DNA of 64,000 nt from Chrysopilus asiliformis (Eukaryota > Arthropoda > Insecta > Diptera > Rhagionidae), in the NCBI GenBank assembly GCA_964034945.1, contig OZ035962.1:18455530-18519529 (forward strand), read 5' to 3'. Positions within the stretch are counted from its first letter, which is position 1; the number at the start of each line of letters is the position of its first letter. Below, piece after piece: positions 55,441-64,000 of this stretch. Made by a program: the position numbers and the translations under genes. The notes under the pieces were generated by a model that was not told where the DNA came from, searched no databases, and was given only the letters and a program-made list of their open reading frames with translations.

Positions 55441-55563
55441 ATTGCTTCTGACGTAAAATAGCTACGTACACAATTATTGTTTACTATTTTTTACGGGAAA
55501 AAAAAAGATTTGTTTTTATTTTTTTAAATTTCTTGGCTTCTAGGTCATTAAAAAAAAATATAA

Positions 55564-55765
55564 AAAAAATGTTTTATTATTTTTGTGAATGTTTTCACAT
55601 CCAAATTTCCCCCAATAGGTCAGGCATGTTTGCATTGAAACCCTATTAGGAGCCTGTTTCTGGCATGGCCGCTGGCTCACCGTCACCAGAGCCTGGGCAA
55701 ACATGCCTGACCTGTTGGGGGGAATTTGGATGTGAAAACATTCACAGAAATAATATAACATTTTT
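55564..55765. mobile_element. Fold-back element with 68-bp arms
   Basis: The left arm AATGTTTTATTATTTTTGTG ... GGTCAGGCATGTTTGC pairs with the right arm GCAAACATGCCTGACC ... CACAGAAATAATATAACATT with only about five mismatches. The loop is about 60 nt and GC-richer (GGCATGGCCGCTGGCTCACC). Such an RNA would be a substrate for Dicer-2. Flanking duplication is obscured by A/T runs. Confidence 0.8.
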
Positions 55766-57189
55766 GTAATAATAATTATTATTTGTTTTAATAGAATTCA
55801 ATGCTAGAAAGGTCGCGTAAAAACTATGAATCAGAAATGATTCAATGGTTAAATACAAAATAATAAAGATTTATTGTTTACGCGTAAATGCAGAATATGC
55901 TGTTGTTATCCAAAAATGTAAAGGAACCGCTTTTAAAGAAACATAAAAACACTTGTTAATTAGAGACAATAAAAAAAGAGGTAATGGATATTGGTATTTT
56001 ATTTCTGGATGCCCTTAATTTAATTGAAAAAAATAACACGCAGATAGTTGCTAATATAAGAAAATTATGTTCAACAATTAAAGTGAGAAAAGGTCATCTC
56101 AATTCCGGTATCACTTGATTTCACACTGATTGGCGCTTGAATTATTCAAACATTTTCGCTTGCAACTATACCCATTCTAATGTTAAGCATACAAGCACCG
56201 TAAAAATTATGGTAATTATAAGTTGCACTTTTAATGGTAATTACTGTTAAATTTGTTAATTTGTATTCTATTATAGGCTCTGCTAACGAATCAAACACAA
56301 AAAAAGTAAATAAACAAAAAAATGGTTGAAAAAACTAATAGAATCATAAAAATCCCATGGAAAAAATTGGATAGGCGGGACACATTTGACACGCTATAGA
56401 CGCTAGTATTACATTTCCGTAAAGTTACAGCTTATATTCGAGATCGACTCAATTTAACTCATAAAAATATATATTCGCAGAACTGTATAAATAGGGTACA
56501 TAATATTAAAGACGTGTCTATGAATATACACCTTATAGGTTGTTAATGTTGACTAATAGAATGAACACCCGAATGTTTTTGATTGTTAAATATGTTGCTT
56601 TTGCCTTTTTCGGTGATACCGAAACAGAGCATAGAATAATAAATTTGATTTTCATATTAGTCAGACAGACTATTCACACTCTACTGAGAATCGACTTATG
56701 ACAAACAACGTAATGCCCACTCCACAGTCCAATTAAAATAGGTAGAAACCAACGTCAATATAAAATTCCTGTACCTAATGTTATTCGGCACAATCTGCAT
56801 AACTATGGTGTGTAATTATGAATTCATGGTAATTAACTTTTTCGATTGTTGCTCTTGCATCGATTTTTTTTTTATTTTACCGCAAAAGGCATAAAAAAAT
56901 ATTGTGTTAATCTAGAAAAATTGTTCAACAGGTGTTCATTAAATGACTGAAAATTGACAGTATTATTTTCATTGAGATTTGGGTGGAACGATCCGATGGA
57001 AGATTCTGGTGGACTTGTAAGAAACGCATTCAGTCTATTGAAGCTGACTTTCTGCTCTTTCTAAACTATTTTTTTCACAATTTTTCTTTCCTCTGCGTAG
57101 CTAAGAAGAAAAATATTGTATTCATGGCGGTGATCTACTCGAAAAGAGAGGCAGGGAGAAATTTTCTGATTGGTACAAAATCTGTTTCT
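55766..57189. other. AT-rich sequence, nothing recognised
   Basis: No supported gene. The 100-codon frame 56983-57285 runs into the family-D repeat and is not credible. Confidence 0.4.
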
Positions 57190-57380
57190 GCGAAAATTAT
57201 GAGGTTCTCCGTGCATCTGTCTTTTGCTCTGTCTGTCGGTCTGGCCGATATATGTCATAACTCCGATATAACTCGAGGACGTTGAGCTAGCGACTTGAAA
57301 TTGTTTGTGGATGCGTTTTTCCGAAATCGAACGTGGACAAATAGACAGACCGGCAGACCGACAGATAGGTGTGCCGAGGG
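57190..57380. repeat. Family-D repeat
   Basis: TCCGTGCATCTGTCTTTTGC, GTCTGTCGGTCTGGCC, AACTCGAGGACGTTGAGCT and CGACTTGAAATTG share order with the sequences flanking the arrays at 34196 and 41143. The GTCY tract is inverted on the far side (AGACAGACCGGCAGACCGAC). The three differ mainly in microsatellite length. Confidence 0.6.
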
Positions 57381-57392
57381 AAAATTTTGTGG

Positions 57393-57908
57393 TTAACCCA
57401 TTCGTTATTTTGATGCCATATGGTTAAAAATTTGAATTGACTTATTATTTATTTATTTTCAACGCTCTATTCTCATTCAGTGCACCTTTAAGTGCATTTG
57501 TGACCCAATTTTGATTTTTTGAGTAAAAAGCTGGACTACAGTGGACGTATTTGTAAAAAATAAAAATTTTTGATTTTTTTTTTGTTTTAACCCTAGTCCT
57601 ACGTTGGTGTAGAAAACTACATTTTTGGTTTTTCATTTTTTAATATATTTGGAACTGTAAAATAAAATTTTGGGAGCCGATTCTCCGTGACTTTATTTGT
57701 TCCATGGAAATCTACCGCAACCAAATAATTTTAATATCTCCATAGTAGTAGAAGCCAACATTTTTTTAAATTTAAAAAAAAAATTTTAAATGAATTTTTT
57801 CTCAACGTAGGACTACGGTTAAATGAATACTAATAGCTTAAACATCATTAATTTGTATAGAGAGAATCTTTAACCACCATAGAAAAAAACATGTACCGAA
57901 CGGGTTAA
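57393..57908. mobile_element. piggyBac-type TTAA MITE P2, copy B
   Basis: TTAA (57393-57396, 57905-57908), TIRs CCCATTCG / CCCGTTCGGTA. It lacks the 492-bp insertion of copy A but has its own TTAA insertion at 57587-57822. Each copy therefore serves as the empty site for the other's insertion. Confidence 0.88.
57587..57822. mobile_element. piggyBac-type TTAA MITE P6 (236 bp)
   Basis: TTAA (57587-57590, 57819-57822) with TIRs CCCTAGTCCTACGTTG and the complement of CAACGTAGGACTACGG (one mismatch). P2 copy A reads GTTTTAAATGAATACTGATA across the same point, with a single TTAA-containing site. Non-coding. Confidence 0.88.
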
Positions 57909-57964
57909 GAAACCCAATTTAAAAACAGAATAAAGTGGCGTATCATGAAAAATTTCGACCTCTT

Positions 57965-58100
57965 AATTTTGCCTTCGAGTCATATTACTAAAATATCTTT
58001 CTGTCTGTCCGTTTGTGCGTCTGTCCGTTTGTCCGTTTGTCCGTTTGTCCGTTTGTCGGTTTGTCCGTCTGTCAGTCAGCCTGTCTGTCTGTGTACGAGA
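57965..58100. repeat. (GTCCGTTT)n-type microsatellite
   Basis: GTCCGTTT octamers five to six times, then GTCY units. It is followed by ACGAGATTTCTCAAAAACTA and family C. Confidence 0.85.
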
Positions 58101-58129
58101 TTTCTCAAAAACTAGTAGAGCATAACTAA

Positions 58130-58740
58130 TGTAGAGCCATGAAATTTTAAAGACATATGTGGTGCTGGTATGGGACAATTTTGAAAATCCGTTAACCGGA
58201 AGTGACCATAATGACGGCTTTTTAAAAATCGCAATTTCGTTTTTCGCAATTTACTCCGAAACTACGCGTTTTTCAGGAGTCCTATGGATGACAAGAGTAT
58301 AAAATTTTCCACATTTTTTTTGTGTTACCATAATTGCGCATCTCAAACCGTTATGGAGATATACCGTTATTTAAAAAAAAAAACAGTTTTTAGCGATTAT
58401 TTAGCGATTATTTGCTGGTTGTAGCTGGGAGAAAAATTAATGAGAATCTTTAATTTTGTCTTTTTCAATTATCCGTTATCTTTCACCGTTATTGAGATAT
58501 TACCATTAAAAATATAAAAAAATAGATTTTTGCAAATTTCTTGCAAACAAACGGTTTTTCGAAAAAAATAGTTAACGGAAGAATTAAAGATATTAAAATT
58601 GCTTACATTTTTGTCATTTTCTGTAAATCTATGTCTTTAACCATTATCGAGATTTTTCAGATTTTGTATAATGGAAATTCATATTTTTATATAAACTAAT
58701 ATTTTATTCGCAAATTGCGCACACGGTAAAAAAATGTAGA
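58130..58740. repeat. Repeat family C copy
   Basis: Includes GTTAACCGGAAGTGACC, ACGGCTTTTTAAAAATCGC, GAGATATACCGTTATTTAA and TTTCACCGTTATTGAGATA. It extends the copies at 9300-9600 and 53900-54330, and together with the preceding microsatellite forms the fullest family-C example. Confidence 0.6.
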
Positions 58741-58784
58741 GCTATATGTAGGTAATCCAAAATTAAATGTAATCAAAAACATAG

Positions 58785-59335
58785 CAAAAGCTATAATTGC
58801 CAATCTGGCAATCATTGGAGACCCGTATGGTGATATTCGTATCAAAATTCGAACAGTTGTACCAAAACTCCAATTTCAAGTCATACTTTCGTATAAGATT
58901 TTTTAAAATTTATTCCAATCGGATTTTGATGTATGGAAGTTTTATGTAGAAGCATATCCTAAATAACTTTTGTTCTAAGACTTTTTTGATAAGATGCACC
59001 GTTTTTGAAATATTCGCAAAAAACCTTTTCGTTCGTATGGGGGGTACCCCCCTAATGGTTTAATTTTGCGCATTATCGAACTTAGTCTCGCATTTTACGA
59101 AAAACGGATCTGCGCAAAATTTCAAGTCTCTCCCTTAATCCGTGCGCTCGAAATCCGCGCCACAGACGGACGGACAGACAGACGGACAGACGGACGGACA
59201 TGCAAAAATTAATTATTTTTATCATTCTAAACACACTGGTGTAATTCATTTTTTTGTGTGATAACGGGATCTTGGCGTTACAAACGGTAAGGAAAAGTTA
59301 ATATACCCTTTGGTTTCACCATACGGGTATAAACA
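58785..59335 (+). mobile_element. Family-B mini-me-like repeat
   Basis: From AAGCTATAATTGCCAATCTG to GGTTTCACCATACGGGTAT. It closely parallels 41735-42270, including ATGGGGGGTACCCCCCTAAT and the GACR tract (59165-59202). Confidence 0.75.
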
Positions 59336-61106
59336 TGATTAGATTTTAATCCAACGCATGGATTAAACATTTTTCAAATATTTTTTTTCCTGAATTTGAT
59401 ATTAAAGTCTACAACTTTTAATAAAATTATAGATTTTAATATTCAAAGAATTTAAGCACAATATATAATACAAAATAAATGTAATTGTATGGCAAAAAGT
59501 ATTAAAATAATTTCAAAAATTGGCATGTATTAAACTACAATATAATCCAAAATGGTATTAAAAATGTCTCAATAAAATTTTTGGATTGAAAAGTAGGTAC
59601 TCCAGGATTTTTTGCAGGAACGTAAATTTTTTATAAGAAAGTATTTTTGATCCGGATTTCACCATAACATATTAGAAATTATATTTCAAGTCAGCTTTTC
59701 CAGAAAATATATTTTGTATAATCCCAAAAATATGTAGAGAATTTCAAAGGCTTATTCACAGAAATTTCCCTTTTATCAATAAAAGTACTTAAATTGAATT
59801 GGGACTAGTTTCCAATTGAAGAAATGATAATCACATCAATATTAATTTTGCTAATTAAGAAATATTGAGCTTTGAGTACTTTGATGACTAAAGTTATAAA
59901 TAGAAAATAGGCTAATAGCAGCCATTAGTAAAATAAATACACGCACCTCATGCATAAATATATTCACAGCTAAGGATATATAGATGAAATGTGCGTGCAT
60001 GTCTTACATTCATGTTCCTGAAGGAACGTTCACTTGATTGCTGATAACCATCTCACACATTACTCGAGTGAAATGAGGGAAATTTTTTATTTCTATTAAT
60101 GAAAACATAATTTATAAATAGTGAAGTTTTACACAGTCGTCGAAAAGTGTCCACCAAAACAACATAACGCTATTAGAAATCGCGTTTCCTATTGAGTTGG
60201 TCTCCGTTTCCGAGTTTAGTTGAATACGTTGGATACTCTCTACCTCTGCTTTAAATGACCCTTGCCATAGCAAGTTTTCACTTCAACGGTCATAAGTTTA
60301 AGGGAAATTATTGTATAATTTTACTCGCAGTTAAAGTATAGGCAACTATTTGCAGTAACATCGTAAACGCCAAGCATATCATAGACTTACGACTAGCATT
60401 AAATTCAAGTACACCAGCATAAATACGTCCGTAGTGGATATCTATATCATAATATATGTATGTATGTACGCGTATATCGAATGTAGCACTAATTCTTTTC
60501 TATAGTTTATGGTCAGTGGACTTTTTGCCCCACTGACTTCCTATCTAACTAGTTCACTTTACGCTAGCACGATACATCAAATGTCAAAATATACAACGGG
60601 AATGTGTCAACTTCGTTATCTGATTTGGTCACGCTGGAATATGGAGTTTGACACTAAAAATAGAGTAAGGCACAGTGGTTCTACCGAAAACAATGTTTAG
60701 AACGATATATTTACGACTAGTTTGCGCCGACATGATAAAAATATGATTTTTATAAGATTTTCTTAAAACAATAGTTTAAACTGGAAAAGCAGAAGTCAGC
60801 ATAGTCTTTGTAATCAACGTCAGGATAAATCAACAGTAGGTACGTGATAAAATGTTGTATTCAAAACGATAACTAATTTTAAGTTAATTTAGACTAGTTG
60901 AAAACTGATTAGGTCGTCGAAAGACAACGACATCACTGGATTGAAGTGTGAATTAAAATTTAGTTTAAGAAACCCACATTCTGGTCACACAAAATATTTT
61001 TGTTTCTGGACTCCCACATAATATAGAAGTTCTCCTATAAAAAATAGCTCTAAAATCTATAGGTTTTTGAATTTTTTGGGAATTAAAGCGCGATATTATA
61101 AAAATA
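59336..61106. other. AT-rich sequence, nothing recognised
   Basis: Low-repeat DNA with a short (ATGT)n at 60455-60470. The 63-codon frame 60509-60700 is in a less AT-rich patch without a motif. Confidence 0.4.
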
Positions 61107-61741
61107 CAGTACAATCGCGATTATATGATCTAATTAATGCTGGGGTTGGTCATATAATCAAGGTTTTCATATAACCGAGGGTCAAATTTTCTATTTTTTT
61201 TTTTTCAGGTTTCCTTACGTTTAATACAAGCAAAGGTTAAAGTGTTAAGTATTTTTTAATCTTCTCACAAAAATTTATATTTTGTTAAAGTATTTTAATA
61301 AATTTTGTTGTCTAAAGCTGCTTATATTTGTTAAAACAGCCTTTTTTAAGTCTTTGCAGCGTTCCGATCTCTGTTGAGTCAACGTCGTTCTCAACAGGCC
61401 AATCCAATGCAATATTGAAAGCTTTGATCGCCTCAGTTTGGGTGATAATTTTTTTCAAAGTAAAAATTTCGTCATCCTCACTTTGCTGACAATCGTCTTC
61501 ATATACACTAAAATCTTCAACGAGATCTGGAATATCATTTGTCCAAGCATTCAGCTCAAAGTTCACTGCATCCTCCTTTAAAAAAATCCAATTATTTACT
61601 CGAAATAATATCGATGATCACATAATCGAGGTTTTTTCGATTCGCAATGATCATATAATTGAGGCTTCATACAAATTTTTGGGCAGTCATATAACCGCGA
61701 GGTTCATATAATCGCGAGTACATATAATCGCGATTGTACTG
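61107..61741 (-). mobile_element. pogo/Tigger-type element, internally deleted (635 bp)
   Basis: TIRs are CAGTACAATCGCGATTATAT and the complement ending ATCGCGATTGTACTG, flanked by TA (61105-61106, 61742-61743), the Tc1/mariner-pogo target. CAGTA tips are typical of pogo/Tigger. TCATATAATCGCGA-like motifs repeat five or six times near both ends. The minus strand retains the tail of a transposase gene. Confidence 0.85.
61312..61566 (-). pseudogene. pogo/Tigger transposase C-terminal remnant
   Basis: An open frame of 84 codons: MNFELNAWTNDIPDLVEDF, an acidic DDCQQSEDDE segment, TQTEAIKAFNIALDWPVEN, and LQRLKKGCFNKYKQL before the stop. The pattern of an amphipathic F..AL.W helix followed by L..L.....K matches the C-terminal tail of jerky/Tigger-type DDE_1 transposases. 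The DDE catalytic domain and CENP-B-like HTH are absent. The frame is undisturbed, but the ATG is internal to the ancestral protein. Confidence 0.6.
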
Positions 61742-61983
61742 TATAAGTAATGTCACAAAACTCAACGGCAGAAAAATATGAGTGTGGACAAATCAAGTGT
61801 CGGCGATAGTAGACTTTCGTGAAGCTCAGCCAGACAACATATACAAAATCAACAGCTTTGCCGTTCATTTACTCGGGAATGGTGTAACTACGCCTACCGA
61901 CACTTTTTTTTCAACAAAAAAAGGATATGTTTTTTCCAAAAAAGGATAAAAAAAGTATATTTGCACTGAAAAAGAAGGATGAG

Positions 61984-62620
61984 ACATAATAAAAGCTATA
62001 ATTGCCAGGATTTGATCGTCAAATACTCTAGATCAGTGCTGCCCAACCAGGCGATCGCGATCTACCAGTCGATCTCGACACGAATTTGGGTCGATCTTCT
62101 ACTACAGACTGAAAATGTTAAAAAAAAAATTTTTTTGTGAACACAAATATTAAAAAAAGGGAAAGTGAAAATTAAGTATAATCACACTATCTATCTACTT
62201 CTCCGTTTTTTTGTTTTTTTGCTGTTAAAGCAAGTGGTCTATTTTACTTAGATACCTTATTTTAAATTGAAATGAAATAAACTGAAGTTATACCAATTAA
62301 AGATCTATTTTTTTTTGTATATGGGTAGATCTCGATGTAGTTGAATTAAAAAAAGTCGAACTTTAGTACAAAAAGGTTGGGTAGGCCTGCTCTAGATGAT
62401 GGCAGACAAAATGTTAATTTAAAAAAAATACATTTGTATAGGAAAGAGGGAAAGGAGTGGTCCGATTGGATTTTGATGTATGGAACGGTTATGTAAAAGC
62501 ATACCTATTCTAAACAGATTTTACCTTTATAAATTTTTCAATAAAACTCACCCTTTTCGAGAAAGTAGCAAAAAAAGTATTCAATTTGTATGGGGGAGGA
62601 AGAAAGAGTAAACATAGAAA
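61984..62620 (+). mobile_element. Family-A mini-me-like repeat, interrupted by hAT
   Basis: Left start TATAATTGCCAGGATTTGAT, then CAAATACTCTAGAT. After the hAT come GATGATGGCAGAC, GGAGTGGTCCGATTGG and GATGTATGGAACGG blocks. It breaks off after TATGGGGGAGGAAG before the GACR tract. Confidence 0.68.
62034..62389. mobile_element. hAT MITE (356 bp)
   Basis: Ends are CAGTGCTGCCCAACC and GGTTGGGTAGGCCTG, with a perfect 8-bp duplication CTCTAGAT (62026-62033, 62390-62397). GATCGCGATCTACCAGTCGATC and TAGATCTCGATGTAG motifs lie near the ends. CAGTGCTGCCCAACC-type tips are frequent in animal hAT families. Non-coding. Confidence 0.92.
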
Positions 62621-62854
62621 AATGCAGAAAAACCGAAAAAATGCCTCCAAACACAGAAAAACCCCGTTAATCGGAACACGGTTGGAAATTTGATGATTTC
62701 AGTCAATTACAGCATTTCAATATTGGAGTTTCCGAGAGAGCTGCAAAATGGTTTTGTCCTGTTCTTAGAGAAGCCTGATTGAAAAATCTGTAAAACAAAA
62801 TTCACTATGTCATATTATCATAAAAACTTAGCTATGCACTTGCCAAAAAGGATA

Positions 62855-62970
62855 AAGATCACATAAAAAAGGACTGTAACCTGCAGAAGTTCAAGGACAT
62901 CACCTTTCGTTCTCCCGACCATCCTGAGCTGTGCTTCGGTATTAAAGGGTCTTCCCTTAAGCTCTGAAAC
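62855..62970 (-). repeat. Dispersed repeat R4, copy B
   Basis: Reverse match to 17822-17935 (GAACTTCTGCAGGTTACAG, GACCATCCTGAGCTGTGC). The short minus frame over it has no motif. Confidence 0.6.
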
Positions 62971-62987
62971 TATAAAAAGAATTAGGG

Positions 62988-63166
62988 AAAAAAGTGAAAA
63001 AGTCACAAAAAGGCTAGTAAAGCCCAATTCTGCTGCAGCTATACTGGGCTTTTTTCAGGCCTCTAACCATTACCATGATTTTTTATTCTGAAGGCAAAGT
63101 AAAGCCCAGTCCAGCCTCAGAAGTGTTGGGCTTTACGGGCCTTTTTTGTGATTTCATCACTTTTTT
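62988..63166. mobile_element. Fold-back element with nested hairpins
   Basis: The outer arms AAAAAGTGAAAAAGTCACAA ... AGTAAAGCCCAA and TTGGGCTTTACGGGCC ... GTGATTTCATCACTTTTTT pair over about 50 bp. Within, AAAGCCCA and TGGGCTTT each occur twice, allowing alternative folds. No target duplication could be resolved. Confidence 0.65.
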
Positions 63167-63257
63167 ACTGTGATTGTATCGTCTAATCGCCTATACAACG
63201 AACCACAATTTGCATTTTTACTGTTTATATAAGATCGCCATATGAGGATTTGTCTAA

Positions 63258-63646
63258 AGGTGCCGCTCCACATGAGAGTAAATACGCGAGTAACTCTCAA
63301 AAACTCTCGAGAGTTACTTGCAGGAGGTTGTCCATTTCAGAGTTAATTTCGGCGATTTTTCTCTTTTCAAGACCAATATTTTGATTTTTTTGACATCTTG
63401 CTTTGGCGAGTTCTCGAGAACTACTAGCGAAATTCAAACGCCGTTCGTATTTGGCGAGCAACTCCCCGAGAGTTCAGTGGATGCGTGTCGACTAGAGAGT
63501 AGAATCACTTTTGAAATCTCGCAGAAACTAGCTCGCAGAAACTAGCTCGCGAGTTTTTGCGAGCGACTCTCAGAGACGTGTCCATTTGCGAGTAGCTGCT
63601 ATCGAGAGGTTCTCGCCGGCATTTACTGTCATGTGGAGCGGCACCT
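63258..63646. mobile_element. PIF/Harbinger-like MITE H6 (389 bp)
   Basis: TIRs are AGGTGCCGCTCCACATGA and its complement (one mismatch over 26 bp), flanked by TAA (63255-63257, 63647-63649). The interior is filled with GAGAGTTACT, CTCGAGAACT and CTCGCGAG motifs in both orientations. The 75-codon frame (63318-63545) shows no domain. Confidence 0.82.
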
Positions 63647-63649
63647 TAA

Positions 63650-64000
63650 GAGTATTAGAAGTCCAAAATATATTTATATTAATACCTTCTTCAATGCCTT
63701 TCCACCTGTAAAAATCACGATTCTAACAATAAGTAAAATGTCATAAAAGTTACATGCAATCTTTCGCAATAGAAACTTTGTCAGGAACGTAAGCCGGACA
63801 CGTACTGATTGACAGACAGTGAACGGATTTGCAGATTTCGAAAGTGTGCAGCTCTTTCACAAAATTCCGAAGCTAGTTGTGCATAGAAGTTCTTTATGCT
63901 CATATGTATATAAATAAATATATAATTATGATTTGTATTTACAAAAAAAACTGGTTTGCTGGGCATTGCTAAATTGGTGGTGAAGGTGATGCATTTTCGC
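63650..64000. other. AT-rich sequence, nothing recognised
   Basis: No element or gene supported to the window end. Confidence 0.4.

Noticed and set aside
55067..55471. 134-codon frame with F/L/T repeats
   Set aside because: Caused by the degenerate GTAAACAAT minisatellite.
63000..63160. Rho-independent terminator-like hairpins
   Set aside because: The stem-loops with T-runs are arms of a fold-back element in a eukaryotic genome.

Overview
This is a eukaryotic nuclear window, strongly AT-rich and dominated by repeats. The transposon families point to an insect, most likely a fly (Diptera): mariner/maT-like relics, piggyBac-type TTAA elements, PIF/Harbinger elements carrying a MADF domain, and DINE-1/mini-me-like repeats built around (GTCY)n microsatellites. 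The species cannot be told from the sequence. I see no intact protein-coding gene, no rRNA, no functional tRNA and no CRISPR array. The window is best read as intergenic or intronic DNA filled by successive layers of transposons, with at most a few untranslated or short exons of host genes (weak candidates at 4150-4912, 36729-37180 and 46283-46392).

Layout. 1-3.9 kb: a dispersed repeat split by a 732-bp hAT element, then one PIF/Harbinger-type element inserted in another. 4-6.4 kb: low-repeat DNA with a possible 5' UTR exon. 6.4-9.9 kb: a four-level nest (mini-me-like repeat > piggyBac-type MITE > TTA-flanked element > Harbinger MITE with a broken MADF coding region), plus a hAT element in the distal half of the outer repeat. 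10-17 kb: mostly unrecognised AT-rich DNA with a Tc1/mariner fragment inside a MITE, a Helitron and a (GTCY)n repeat. 17-20 kb: fold-back element, maT-like transposase relic, non-LTR reverse transcriptase relic. 20.8-23 kb: palindrome cluster, tRNA-derived heads, a 770-bp hAT with a degenerate BED finger, a TTAA element. 23.7-33 kb: more mini-me-like copies, fold-back MITEs, a complete small Helitron (30023-30510), tandem arrays and a second copy of the 6.5-kb piggyBac-type MITE. 34.2 and 41.2 kb: long GTCY arrays. 36.4-39.7 kb: second copy of the first dispersed repeat, split by a 1.94-kb insertion, followed by a mariner relic. 42-46.4 kb: TTAA elements, one holding a Harbinger element, and a second mariner relic. 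49-53.7 kb: Helitrons and a ~690-bp dodecamer satellite. 55-63.6 kb: fold-back, TTAA, pogo, hAT and Harbinger MITEs.

The most useful property of the window is that several nests can be read against an 'empty' paralogous copy in the same 64 kb. This fixes element ends and target-site duplications directly from sequence. Together these give a relative insertion chronology and show repeated loss of coding capacity, including a MADF domain broken by different lesions in two copies and removed by a deletion in a third.
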